Shown one piece after another: positions 1 to 9,458 of a DNA stretch of 64,000 nt. The notes under the pieces were generated by a model. That model had not been told where the DNA came from, searched no databases, and was given only the letters and a program-made list of their open reading frames with translations. Origin of the DNA: CAVVEQ01 sp963747315 (GTDB lineage: Bacteria > Chloroflexota > Anaerolineae > Anaerolineales > Anaerolineaceae); NCBI GenBank assembly GCA_963747315.1, contig CAVVEQ010000006.1:434001-498000 (forward strand). The letters are read 5' to 3'. Each line of letters starts with the position of its first letter. Position 1 is the first letter of the stretch. Both the position numbers and the translations under genes were made by a program.

Positions 1-1255
1 GCGCGGGAATACGGGCGCGCCAGGGTCAAGGTGGCTTCTGATAATCCGCTCCTGCCGTGGGGTATCCTGCCGGTTTGGATGTCACACGGCGACCAGGTCG
101 TAACCCTGCCCCCTGGCTTCCACGTTCTTGGAAAAAGTGCCACCTGCCCCATCGCCGCCATGGCGGATGAAACACGGCGCATCTACGCCATTCAATTCCA
201 CCCTGAGGTGGAGCAGACCCTGCACGGCGGGGAGATCCTGCGCCGTTTCGCCCTGGAGATCTGCCGCTGTCGCGGCGATTGGCAGCCTGCCTCAATCATC
301 TCTGAAGCAGTTGCCTCCATACGGGAACAGGTGGGGAAGGCCAGAGTGCTTTCAGCGCTTTCCGGCGGAGTGGATTCCGCCGTCGCCACCGCCCTGGTGC
401 GGGAAGCGGTCGGAAATCAGCTCGCCGCGGTATTCGTGGATACCGGCCTGCTGCGCAAGGGTGAGCCCCAGGCTGTGGAAGCCGTTTTCCGCCCTATCCT
501 CGGGGAGAACCTGGTGGTTGTGGATGCCTCCGCTGATTTCTTCGGTGTCCTGAAAGGGGTTTCTGATCCGGAGACGAAGCGCAAACGCATCGGCGGCCTT
601 GTTCATCGAGACCTTTCGCAAAACCGCGGTCAGCCTGGGGGATTTCCCCTTCCTGGTGCAGGGCACCATCTACCCGGACGTGATCGAATCCAGCGGATCC
701 GGCAGCAAATCCTCGGAGCGGATCAAATCCCATCACAACGTGGGCGGCCTGCCGGAGGATATGCCCTTCCAGGTGGTGGAGCCGCTGCGCAGGCTGTTCA
801 AGGATGAGGTCCGCAGGGTGGGCGAGGAGCTGGGTTTGCCGGAGGCGATGGTCTGGCGGCAGCCCTTCCCGGGGCCGGGTCTGGCGGTGCGCTGCCTGGG
901 AGAGGTCACACCTGAAAGAGTCGCCATCTTACAAGAAGCGGATGCGATCTTCACGGCTGAGCTTGCCCGCGCAGGATTGCTGGGTAAAACCGGTGCGAAA
1001 AAAACGGTTTCGCAGGCTTTTGCGGTGCTGCTGCCTGTGCGCTCAGTGGGGGTGATGGGCGACGGGCGCACCTACCAGGAGGTGGTTGCCCTGCGCGCCG
1101 TGCAAACCTCCGATTTCATGACCGCAGAGTGGTACCCCCTGCCCCATAGGCTGCTTGCGCGGATATCAAACCGCATCATTAATGAAGTGCGCGGGGTCAA
1201 CCGGGTGGTCTACGATATCACCGGCAAGCCACCGGCGACTATTGAGTGGGAATGA
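1..1255 (+). CDS. guaA: GMP synthase (glutamine-hydrolysing), 5' end outside window, one apparent frameshift
   Basis: Converts XMP to GMP using glutamine and ATP, the last step of guanine nucleotide synthesis in the cytoplasm. The frame is open from base 1, so the start lies outside. The end of the amidotransferase domain is visible (VWMSHGD, then QFHPEVE with the catalytic His and Glu), followed by the ATP-pyrophosphatase P-loop SGGVDS and the C-terminal dimerisation domain with PFPGPGLAVR and the usual ending KPPATIEWE. The frame changes at about 597, where one C in GGCGGCCTTG looks extra; removing it gives IGGLFIETF, matching the family's IGREFI region. All conserved motifs are present on both sides, so a sequencing error is likelier than a pseudogene. 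Stop at 1253-1255. Confidence 0.93.
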
Positions 1256-1394
1256 TAGGAATTAGATAACCCATTTCAACCTGCTCCGGATTTCTCCTTA
1301 ATTTCAATCCGTTGAATTACAATAACTTCATGAGAACGAGATCGCTCTCCAATTCGGGAGAATAATCGCTCTCTTCGCGGTTCTTGCAGTTGAA

Positions 1395-3203
1395 ATGACA
1401 ATAATTTTCCCGAACCCGAAGCAGAACGTCCATGCCGAATCCCCTGCGGTTATCACCATCCTGGGTGTGGATTCCTCCCGCTTCCCTGAGATGAGCATCT
1501 ACTTCACTGCTGCAGATCCCACTGGGGTGGTCAACCCGAATCTTTCCGCCATCCAGCTCCAGGTGATCGAAAACGGCAAGCCCTTCCAGTCCCGGCGGCT
1601 CGCCTTCGAGGATCCCGGTATCCGCCTGACGGTGGCGTTCAACCCCGGTCCTGGTATGGCGCTGTATGCTGGCGGCGCAACTCGCTTCAATTCCATCCGC
1701 AAATCCTTGCTGGAATCCGCTGTTGCGTTGAGCGCCCCCCTCGATGATTACAGCCTGATCACCTCCAATGGCATCCTCACCTCCCGCGACCCGAACATCA
1801 AGCAGTGGTCCGCGCTGCTCGAGCAGTTTACCCCGAACCTGACCAAACCCGCCGCGGGGTTCAACAGCCTCACCCAGGCGCTCGATCTCACCGCCGGAGC
1901 CAATCCGCGCCCCTACATGCAGCAGGTAGTTCTCTGGATCACCCCCATGCTTTCCGCGGATCAGTTAAAGCTCGTTCCCGGAGTCAGCCAGCAGGCCGGG
2001 GAATTGGGTGTGCGCATCCACATCTGGCTGGTGGGACCCAGCTTCGCCGGGAATTCGCTGGAGACGCAATCCCTGCGCGGCCTGGCGGAAGCCACCGGCG
2101 GCGACTTGTTCATCTTTTCCGGGGTGGAAAAGCTGCCTTCGCTTACCTCTTACCTGGAACCCCTTCGGGGTATCTACAGGCTGGATTACACTTCGCGCAT
2201 CAATGCCAGCGGCAGCCAATCGATCGCCATCCGCCACACGGAAAACGGGGTTGAAACCTCCTCTGCAGATTTCCCCCTGGATCTGACCGTTCTGCCGCCC
2301 AACCCAGTGCTGCTTTCTCTGCCCGGCAAGATCACCCGCGCCGAAACCCGCGTCTCGGATCAGAAAAAATACCTGCTCATCCCCCTCAATCAGCCTGTCG
2401 TCGTGGCAGTGGAATTCCCCGATGGGCACGAGCGCAAGCTTGCTTCCTCCCGTCTCTTTGTGGATGGCGAGCTTGCGCAGGAGAACCGCATGGAACCATT
2501 CAACCAGTTCACCTGGGACCTTACCCCCTACGAGGAGAGCGGATCCCATACCCTGCGGGTGGAGGTGACCGATACTCTCGGCCTCTCCCGCAGCACCATC
2601 AGCACACCGGTGGAATTGGAGGTCCGCTACCGGCCTTCGCTTCTGGCTCCTGCCAGCCTCGACCGCCTGTCCATCCTGTTCGTCATTCTGCTGGCAACGG
2701 CTGCCCTGGTGATGGTGTTGATCTTCATGGGCCGCAGGGGTTGGGGATCGGAATCCCGCCGCAGAAAGCGCAAGGAGGATTCGGATCCCGTCACACAACC
2801 TGTGACGATCCGCCAGGAGCCTTCCCTTTTACGCCATCCCACTGCGCCAGGTGTGGATGAAACGGGTAAACCTGATGCAACACCGCGCCTGGTATTGCAG
2901 GGAGAAGGAAGTCCCCCCTTCATTTCATTGGACGAAGACGATATAACCCTGGGCTCGGACCGCAGGCAGGCGCAGATCTGGCTGGATTCCCCCTCCATCG
3001 ATCCCTTGCATGCCCGGATCACCCTGGACGCGGAAGGCGCCGTCTTCCTCAGCGACCTCGGCTCGGTGGCGGGTACCTGGGTGAATTACACGCCCATTTC
3101 TTCCACGGGGGTCCGCCTGGAGGATGGCGACCTGGTACGCATCGGCACAATGAGCTTCCGCTTCCAGGCAACCAGGGCGGATAAATCTAGCGAGGAATTT
3201 TAG
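1395..3203 (+). CDS. VWA-like extracellular domain, membrane segment and C-terminal FHA domain protein
   Basis: A 602-residue protein with three visible parts: an N-terminal region of about 280 residues resembling a von Willebrand A fold without a canonical DxSxS metal site, one membrane helix at about 425-447 followed by Arg/Lys-rich residues, and a C-terminal FHA domain at about 510-598 (ITLGSDRR, then DPLHARI and GTWVNY). FHA domains bind phosphothreonine. The next gene is a PP2C phosphatase 7 bases downstream, so the pair probably forms a phospho-signalling unit across the membrane. The first ATG of the open frame is at 1395. Codons upstream to about 1356 in the same frame encode a hydrophobic stretch, and an out-of-frame ATG at 1330 would join it if one base were missing, giving a signal peptide. 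The true start is therefore uncertain. Confidence 0.8.
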   Translation: MTIIFPNPKQNVHAESPAVITILGVDSSRFPEMSIYFTAADPTGVVNPNLSAIQLQVIENGKPFQSRRLAFEDPGIRLTVAFNPGPGMALYAGGATRFNSIRKSLLESAVALSAPLDDYSLITSNGILTSRDPNIKQWSALLEQFTPNLTKPAAGFNSLTQALDLTAGANPRPYMQQVVLWITPMLSADQLKLVPGVSQQAGELGVRIHIWLVGPSFAGNSLETQSLRGLAEATGGDLFIFSGVEKLPSLTSYLEPLRGIYRLDYTSRINASGSQSIAIRHTENGVETSSADFPLDLTVLPPNPVLLSLPGKITRAETRVSDQKKYLLIPLNQPVVVAVEFPDGHERKLASSRLFVDGELAQENRMEPFNQFTWDLTPYEESGSHTLRVEVTDTLGLSRSTISTPVELEVRYRPSLLAPASLDRLSILFVILLATAALVMVLIFMGRRGWGSESRRRKRKEDSDPVTQPVTIRQEPSLLRHPTAPGVDETGKPDATPRLVLQGEGSPPFISLDEDDITLGSDRRQAQIWLDSPSIDPLHARITLDAEGAVFLSDLGSVAGTWVNYTPISSTGVRLEDGDLVRIGTMSFRFQATRADKSSEEF

Positions 3204-3210
3204 GGTCCTG

Positions 3211-4020
3211 ATGGATTCCCCTCACTCCCCCCACCTTCCCGTTGCAGCCATCACCAATCCAGGCAGAGTGCGCAAACAGAATGAGGATCGCCTGAAGGTT
3301 ACTCCCTTTCGAACCGGCCTCAAACAAACACCCGCCATACTGGCTGTTATGGCTGATGGCATCGGCGGGCATCCGGCCGGGGAAGTGGCCGCCCAGATGG
3401 CTGTGGATTCCATAACCCGCCGCGTATCGCGCAGGCTGGGCTCTGACCGGGCGAAAACGCTCGCGAATTCAATTCGGTCTGCCAGCCGCGAGATCCTGAA
3501 CCACGGGCTCAATCATCCCGGGCAGCTGGGGATGGGAACCACCATCGCCTGCGTCCTGATCGTCGGCAGGCAGCTCTTTACCGCCAGCGTGGGCGATAGC
3601 CGCATCTACCTGATCCGCGATAGGCGCATCCTGCAGCTCAGCGAGGACCACACCTGGGTGCGCGAGATGCTCGACCGCCGCCTGATCTCCCCCGAGCAGG
3701 CAGTTGGCCATCCAAATTCGCATGTTATCCGCCGCTTTGTCGGCAGCGCCAATCCCCCGGAAGTGGACCTGCGCATGCGGCTTTCACTCACCGAAAGTGA
3801 TTATGTGTCTATCCAAAACCAGGGCACGGATTTACTGCCCGGGGATAAATTGCTGCTCTGCACCGATGGGCTGACCGACCTCGTTGCAGATGCTGAAATA
3901 AAGTCCGCCGTCACCGGTGTGCCCATCAGCCAGGCACTGGATGCGCTGGTAGAGCTAGCCAACGGGCGGGGCGGGTTGGACAACATATCGATCATCCTGC
4001 TGGAAATCCCTTCTGATTAA
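3211..4020 (+). CDS. PP2C-family serine/threonine protein phosphatase
   Basis: A 269-residue single-domain PP2C (PPM/Stp1 type) phosphatase expected to remove phosphate from Ser/Thr in the cytoplasm using two metal ions. Visible family motifs in order: TNPGRVRKQNEDR near the N-terminus, MADGIGGHPAGE with the metal-binding Asp, GMGTTIA, SVGDSRIYL, LCTDGLTDLV and GLDNISIILL with the last metal-binding Asp. Length matches bacterial PP2C enzymes. It starts 7 bases after the FHA protein on the same strand, so the two are almost certainly co-transcribed. No Ser/Thr kinase gene is seen nearby, so the kinase partner must be elsewhere. Confidence 0.92.
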   Translation: MDSPHSPHLPVAAITNPGRVRKQNEDRLKVTPFRTGLKQTPAILAVMADGIGGHPAGEVAAQMAVDSITRRVSRRLGSDRAKTLANSIRSASREILNHGLNHPGQLGMGTTIACVLIVGRQLFTASVGDSRIYLIRDRRILQLSEDHTWVREMLDRRLISPEQAVGHPNSHVIRRFVGSANPPEVDLRMRLSLTESDYVSIQNQGTDLLPGDKLLLCTDGLTDLVADAEIKSAVTGVPISQALDALVELANGRGGLDNISIILLEIPSD

Positions 4021-4092
4021 TTTCCAGGGATCTCGCTAGCTGCCCCCGCGGAGTTAACCTGGCAGCCTTACTTGATGTGTGCTTAAAATTTT

Positions 4093-4971
4093 TTAAATAT
4101 CCAGGTTGGTTTCAATTCCAGCCCTGTTGAGAATGTTCTCCGCCCTTCGGATGACGGGCATATCCACCATTTTCCCCTCAAATTCGAACGCGCCCTTCCC
4201 CGCGGACTGGTTTGATTTAAATGCCTCGATCAATGCCTTGGCTTTATCAGTATCCTCCGCGGATGGCGTGAAAGCAGCCTGGACCGGGCCAACCTGCGCC
4301 GGGTGGATGATCTGCTTGCCAGTGAACCCAAGCTGCGCCCCGGCCAGCGATTCGCGTTCCAGAACAGCTGGATCGCGGAACTCCACAGTGACCATATCCA
4401 CCGCTTGCAGCCCGTAAGCCGCAGCCGCCATCACGAGGCTCTCGCGGGCAAAGAGGAACTCGGTCGCTTCCGGTGTGCGCGTGGCGCCGATCGCCGCCGC
4501 CAGGTCCTCTGCGCCGAAGATCAATCCTTCCAATCGTTCGCAGGCAGTGCAGATCTCTCTGAGGTTCATAAACGCCTGCGGGGTCTCGATAAGCGCAAGC
4601 AGTTTCACACTGCCAACGGGGATGCTTGCACTACGCTCCTCTTCCGCCACCAGGTCGCAAACCTCCCTCAGATCGCCAGGGGACTCCACCTTGGGGATCA
4701 CCAGTCCGCTAGGCATCGCCGGGAGGATGACCTCCAGGTCGCGCATACCGCGGTTATCGCGTAGAGGGTTGATGCGTACCAGGCACTCGCTGTGCCCAAA
4801 TTCCACCTTACATAGCGCTTCCAGGATCAGGCTCGCAGCCTCCTCCTTGCGGTTCAAGGCCACCCCGTCCTCGATATCCAAAATGACCGTATCCACTCCC
4901 AGACCGGAGGCTTTTTCGATCTTCCGCCAGTCATCACCCGGCACATACATCAACGCGCGTCTCGCTCGCAT
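4093..4971 (-). CDS. HpcH/HpaI aldolase family CoA-ester lyase (CitE-like)
   Basis: A 292-residue member of the citrate lyase beta-subunit/malyl-CoA lyase family. Visible motifs: YVPGDDWRKIEKA at the N-terminus, LDIEDGVA with the metal-binding Glu, LVRINPL with the substrate-binding Arg, LIETPQAF, EDLAAAIGATRT with the second metal ligand region, and GKQIIHPAQV. Stand-alone CitE-like proteins without the citF and citD partners usually cleave or condense other CoA esters (malyl-, citramalyl- or 3-methylmalyl-CoA) or act as thioesterases; the exact substrate cannot be read from sequence. No citrate lyase alpha or ACP gene is nearby. It is divergent from the gene at 5022 with about 50 bases between them. 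Confidence 0.85.
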   Translation of the reverse strand: MRARRALMYVPGDDWRKIEKASGLGVDTVILDIEDGVALNRKEEAASLILEALCKVEFGHSECLVRINPLRDNRGMRDLEVILPAMPSGLVIPKVESPGDLREVCDLVAEEERSASIPVGSVKLLALIETPQAFMNLREICTACERLEGLIFGAEDLAAAIGATRTPEATEFLFARESLVMAAAAYGLQAVDMVTVEFRDPAVLERESLAGAQLGFTGKQIIHPAQVGPVQAAFTPSAEDTDKAKALIEAFKSNQSAGKGAFEFEGKMVDMPVIRRAENILNRAGIETNLDI

Positions 4972-5021
4972 GAGTTTTCTCCTGAAAGGTTGTTGTCTAC
5001 TGCCAGAATTATAATGGTTAC

Positions 5022-5624
5022 ATGAATCCCCTCAAAATCCTCCCGGAAGGGTATATTCTTAAAAACTCTCTTGATCTCTCTTCGAACACCCGCGCTCTGC
5101 TTTGGCTGAACCTCATCGGTATCGGGTTGTTTTTCCTCTTCGGTTGGATGTTCGCCGGAATCGCGCTACGAATCCGCCCGGAAGCTGGTGGGATCTTTCC
5201 GGTCATCGAGATATCCGGCATCCTGCCGGTCATTTGTCTTGTCCTCGCCATTCTGGCTATGCAGGTGGTGATGATCGTCCTTCACGAAGGAGTCCATGGC
5301 GCCTGTTTCTACGCTTTCACCAAAACCAGGCCTGTTTTTGCCTTTAAGGGGCTCTACGCCTACGCCGCCATGCCCGGCTGGTATTTTCCCCGCCCCCAAT
5401 ACCTTGTCGCCAGCCTCTCCCCCCTGTTGATCCTAACCATCCTGGGATTCCTTTTGATAGCGATCATTCCCCCTGCCTGGATCCCTGCCGTACTTTTAGT
5501 GATGACCCTCAACGCCGCAGGATCGGTGGGAGATATGGCTGTGGCCGCCTGGCTCATCCGCGCACCCGCCGGGTGCCTGGCCAATGACCAAGGGGACGCC
5601 TTCAACCTCTATATCCCGGCGTGA
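5022..5624 (+). CDS. DUF3267-type zincin-like membrane protein
   Basis: A 200-residue protein with four or five hydrophobic segments. A HExxH-like motif (LHEGVHG) sits at about residue 90 at the end of a membrane helix, as in DUF3267 putative zincin peptidases; the fold resembles site-2-protease-like membrane metalloproteases. The later motif usually supplying the third metal ligand may be the NAAGSVGDM stretch near residue 165, again as in this family. Substrate unknown. It lies 32 bases upstream of metG on the same strand and may be co-transcribed with it. Confidence 0.7.
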   Translation: MNPLKILPEGYILKNSLDLSSNTRALLWLNLIGIGLFFLFGWMFAGIALRIRPEAGGIFPVIEISGILPVICLVLAILAMQVVMIVLHEGVHGACFYAFTKTRPVFAFKGLYAYAAMPGWYFPRPQYLVASLSPLLILTILGFLLIAIIPPAWIPAVLLVMTLNAAGSVGDMAVAAWLIRAPAGCLANDQGDAFNLYIPA

Positions 5625-5656
5625 TAAAATTCAGCCATCCTTAATCGAGGTGAAGC

Positions 5657-7434
5657 ATGACGGAACACATCCTGGTGGCCATTGCCTGGCCTTACGCCAA
5701 CGCCGAGATCCACGTCGGCAATCTCACCGGTTCACATCTTCCGGGGGATATCTTCGCGCGTTATAACCGCCTGCGCGGACGCGCGGTGGCGATGGTCTCG
5801 GGATCCGACTCGCACGGCACCCCGGTAACCATCAAGGCTGATGCGGAAGGAACAACCGCGCTGGATGTTTATTCCCGCTATCATGAGGGATTTCTTGACC
5901 TGCTCCAGCAGGTGGGCATCACCTACGATCTTTTCACAACCACGCATACCGAGAACCATTTCTCGGTTTCGCAGCGCATGTTCCTGGCACTCCGCAAGAA
6001 CAATTTCCTCTACACCGAAAAACAGATGCAGTGGTACTCCCCCAGCCTGAAGCGCTTTCTGCCCGACCGCTATGTGGAGGGTACCTGCTATATTTGCGGT
6101 TTCACCGGTGCGCGTTCCGATCAGTGCGATAAATGCGGCACCATGCTCGAGCCAGCCAAGCTGATCGACCCGCGCTGCAAGATCGATGGCTCCACCCCCG
6201 AGCTGCGCGAGACCGAGCACTTCTTCCTCGATCTCGGCCGCCTGCAGGGACAGGTGGAGGAATACCTGAAGACGAAGGAATCCTTCTGGCGCCAGAACGT
6301 GCTGCGCCAGTCGCTGGGCCAGATGCAGGCCGACGCGTTGCACGGGCGCGCCATCACCCGCGACCTGGATTGGGGCATCCCGGTGCCGGTGGAAGGCTGG
6401 CAGGGCAAGTGCCTCTACGTCTGGTTCGAGGCGGTCATCGGCTATCTCTCGGCTGCCATTGAGCATGGGAAACTTTCCGGCGATGCCGAAGCCTGGCGAA
6501 AATGGTGGCAGGAGCCTGCCTCGCGCTCCTATTATTTCATCGGCAAGGATAACATCCCCTTCCACGCCATCATCTGGCCGGCGGAGCTGCTGGGGGTGGG
6601 CACTGATTTTGACCCGCAGGCAACCCTCACCCTGCCCTACAACGTCCCGGCCAACGAGTTCATGAACCTGGAGGGCGAGAAGATCTCCGGCAGCCGCAAC
6701 TGGGCTGTCTGGGGAAGGGATTTCCTCACCCGCTACGACCCCGATCCCCTGCGCTATTACCTGACGGTGAACATGCCCGAGACGCCGCGATTCCGATTGG
6801 GACTGGGAGGATTTCTTACCACAAGAACAACGACGAGCTGCTGGCCACCTGGGGTAACCTGGCCAACCGTGTGCTCGCCTTTACTTATAAGAACTGGGAG
6901 GGCGATCGTGCCCGACCCGGGTGAGCTTACCGCGATGGACAAGGAATTGCTTGCCTCCGTGGAAAAGGGTTTCGAGACCGTCGCGGCGGAATATGAAGCC
7001 GTGAATTTGCGCGCGGCGCTTGCTGAAGCCATGCGCCTGGCAGGCGAGGTCAATAAGTACCTGGATACCACCGCCCCCTGGATCGCGATCAAGACCGACC
7101 GGCAGGCTGCTGCCCGCGCAGTCTATGTCGCCCTCCGCGCGATCGACTCACTGCGCATCCTGCTTGCGCCTGTGCTTGCCGTTCACTTCGGAGAAGCTGA
7201 GCCGTTTCCTCGGTCATACCGAGCCCATCTTCGGCACCCAGTTCACCGAGGTGGTGAAGGATGCGCTCGGCGAGCACCGCGTGCTGCGCTACGATGGCTC
7301 CACCGCCCGTGGTGCCTGGCAGCCTTCGGAGCTTGAAACCGGGAACAAAGCTGAATCCCCCCGAACCGCTCTTCAAGAAGCTGGATATTTCGATAATTGA
7401 GGGGGAACGGGCCAGGCTGGGAAAACCTTCCTAA
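5657..7434 (+). CDS. metG: Methionyl-tRNA synthetase, with about five apparent single-base insertions
   Basis: Class Ia aminoacyl-tRNA synthetase that charges tRNA-Met. Visible: N-terminal AIAWPYANAEIHVGN (HIGH-like site), zinc knuckle CYICG...CDKCG at about 142-160, YVWFEAVIGYLS, FIGKDNIPFHAI and a KMSKS-equivalent EKISGSR near residue 340, then the anticodon-binding helical domain. Reading one frame gives nonsense between about 6785 and 6905; the expected YHKNNDELLATWGNLANRV is in another frame. Apparent extra bases lie near 6785, 6816, 6904, 7177 and 7333. Corrected, the protein ends in frame with ISIIEGERARLGKPS and a TAA at 7432-7434, about 590 residues, normal for the short form without a C-terminal dimerisation domain. 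All functional motifs survive, so errors are likelier than decay. Confidence 0.9.
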
Positions 7435-7444
7435 TGGTTTTACC

Positions 7445-7472
7445 GTAGTGGCGCACAGCTGTGCGCCCCTAC
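7445..7472. repeat. REP-like extragenic palindrome
   Basis: A 28-base palindrome centred between 7458 and 7459, with outer GTAG/CTAC and an inner 18-base perfect palindrome around CACAGCTGTG; only one mismatched pair (7449/7468). It lies in the 108-base gap between the convergent metG and the nucleosidase gene. There is no T-run after it, so it is not a standard terminator. Its shape fits short interspersed GC-rich palindromes of the REP type found in many genomes. Only one copy is seen in this window. Confidence 0.6.
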
Positions 7473-7542
7473 ACGATTCACAATAATTTCCCCACAAACG
7501 CAAATCACATGGGGTCGAACAATTAATCAACTAATTATCAAT

Positions 7543-8227
7543 TCAACCTTTCAACCACTCCCCAACCCCCTCCACCAACATCTTCGTCACCTCCCGGGTC
7601 TTTTCCACGAACCACCCGTAATCCCCATAGGCTTCCCCGCCTGCTTCCCCCACCAGATCGGTGACCCCACGCAGGATCAGGCACTTCACCCCGTTGCGCT
7701 CGCATACCCAGGCAATTGAACCGGATTCCCAGTCTGCGGCGACTGCACCGTATTTTTCCGCCAGCATGGGAATCTCCTCAGGCTGAATATCGCGATCACC
7801 CGAGACCAGCACCGAGCTTCTGATCGGGAATGGGAAAGGCTGCTTTAACCAGGTCAGATCCAGATCAACTATTCTTTGCGCTATTGTTTCCGCCGGGTCG
7901 GTCATCATCTCGATGATGTCGTAGATCACCGTGCGCTCCGCCAGGATCACCTCGCCCCGTTCCACGGAGTCTTTGAACCCGCCGCAGGTGCCCAGGTTCA
8001 CGACCACCTCCGGCTGCCAGCGGTCGATGGCATACTGCGTTGCGCCCCCCGAAGCGGATTTTCCCCAGCCCGCCTGCATCACCGCTATCTCCACATTCAC
8101 CGACCCGCCAGGTGAACCACTCGCCGTACGGCGTGCGATCCACAGCCAGCCCGGGCAGCAGCTCCCGCACAGCCTGCCACTCGGCATCCGCCGAGATCAG
8201 CATAACCAATTTATTCTTCGCGGTCAT
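7543..8227 (-). CDS. 5'-methylthioadenosine/S-adenosylhomocysteine nucleosidase-like enzyme, one frameshift
   Basis: Phosphorylase/nucleosidase superfamily member expected to split the N-glycosidic bond of MTA, SAH or another nucleoside. Visible: an N-terminal strand with ISADAEWQAV, VVNLGTCGGF, SGDRDI, the active-site region AADWESGSIAWV corresponding to the nucleoside-binding M/W-E-x motif, and RGVTDLVGE with the catalytic Asp. Substrate specificity is not certain. The frame changes near 8105, where one G of a GGG run on the coding strand looks extra; correcting it joins EWFTWR to SVNVEIAVMQAGWGK. The start ATG at 8227 overlaps the last 17 bases of the upstream glycosyltransferase gene, so translation is probably coupled. 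Confidence 0.78.
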
Positions 8228-9458
8228 GGAAAAGCCAGCGGTAAAGCTCGGATTCGCTCAGGATCTCATCCACCCTTTGCTGGATGCGCCTGGAGCGGCT
8301 TTTGCCGATATAGGGTCCCCGTGCTGCAGCCCTTTGCAGCAGGTCGGCGACCTTGTAGGCGGCATCCGGCAAGCCCGATCGCCTGCGCCTTCGCCTTGCG
8401 CTCGGCAAGCTCTTTTCCTCCATCCTTCAACCAGCGGGAAAGCTCCTTTACCAGCCTTGCGACGGGTTCGGCTGTCAGCACCGCAGCTCCTTGGGAAATG
8501 ATAAAGTCCGCGTTGCCCGATTCCTGCCCCTCGATCACCTCGCATAGCAGCATCGGCAGCCCGGCTGCCAGCGATTCGGTCACGATCAACCCGCCGGCTT
8601 TGCTGACCAGGATATCCGCAGCCCGCATCAGGGCGGGCATATCTTCTAGTAAAATTCTTAACCACCACCGGGATCTGCCAATCCAGTGCTTTCAGCTCCT
8701 TATAGAGTTTCTCATTCTTTCCTGCCACCGCAATCACCTGCACCGGGAGCCCGGACGCGTTCACCGCCTGGAGGGATGGCAGCAGGTTGAACACGCGGAT
8801 CGAGCCCACCGCCAGGATGGTCACCATGTCCCGGTTCCAGCCCCAGCTCGCGGCGGATCACCTGGGGGGAACGCTGCTCTTTCACGATACTTGGGCTCAC
8901 CGGGATACCGGTGAGGTGCAGCCTTCGTTCCAAAATGCCGTGCCTCAGGGCCAGGTTGCGGGTATCTTCATTGGGAACGCAGATGCCCGACAGGCGCTTA
9001 TTGAACCACAGCGTTTGCGCGGAGGACATATCCGTTACAACATTGAAAAGCGGAGGGTGCACACCGGTGGTATCAAAATGCTCGAGCAGCGGGGCCTGGT
9101 AAAGCGGGTTGGTCGCCAGGATGGCATGCGGCTGGAATTTCTCCACCATCAAACGCATCAGATCGTATAGCAGCACCACCGTGGTGGTGGCGGTGAGGGC
9201 AGTGATCGGCCGGGTCTTGATGGCTTCATAACCGAATAGATACAGGTCCTGGGGAATGTATTTGACCAGACGGTCGTAATCATCCTGCCCAAGCCGGCGC
9301 AGCAGGAAAGCCCGGTCCTCATCCAGCGGGTTGATCACCAACGGCTCACAGCATTCCTGGTATTTATCCAGGATGGCATCCCGCACAGCGTTGGCAGCCG
9401 AGCGGTGCCCGAAGCCGGCGTCGATCGTCAGGATGAGCAGCCGCTTTTTTTCGCTCAT
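8211..9458 (-). CDS. MGDG-synthase-like diacylglycerol glycosyltransferase, three apparent frameshifts
   Basis: GT28-type enzyme of the MGDG synthase/processive diacylglycerol glucosyltransferase group, which adds a sugar from UDP-sugar to diacylglycerol at the membrane surface to make glycolipids. Visible: N-terminal TIDAGFGHRSAANAV with the family's GxGHxxAA signature, an N-terminal domain ending in PNEDTRNLALRHG, and the C-terminal nucleotide-sugar domain with MVTILAVGS, ADILVSKAGGLIVTESLAAGLPML. Frames change near 8831, 8647 and 8370; each is repaired by removing one base, giving a protein of about 415 residues, normal for the family. The start ATG at 9458 overlaps the cinA stop as ATGA, and the 3' end overlaps the nucleosidase start, so the three genes form one tightly packed operon. 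Confidence 0.8.

Noticed and set aside
6700..7434. Programmed frameshifting in metG
   Set aside because: Five shifts of the same sign occur, with no slippery heptamer or pseudoknot, and metG is not known to use recoding. Sequence errors explain them better.
7445..7472. The palindrome as an intrinsic terminator for metG
   Set aside because: It is followed by ACGATTCACA and has no T-run on either strand.
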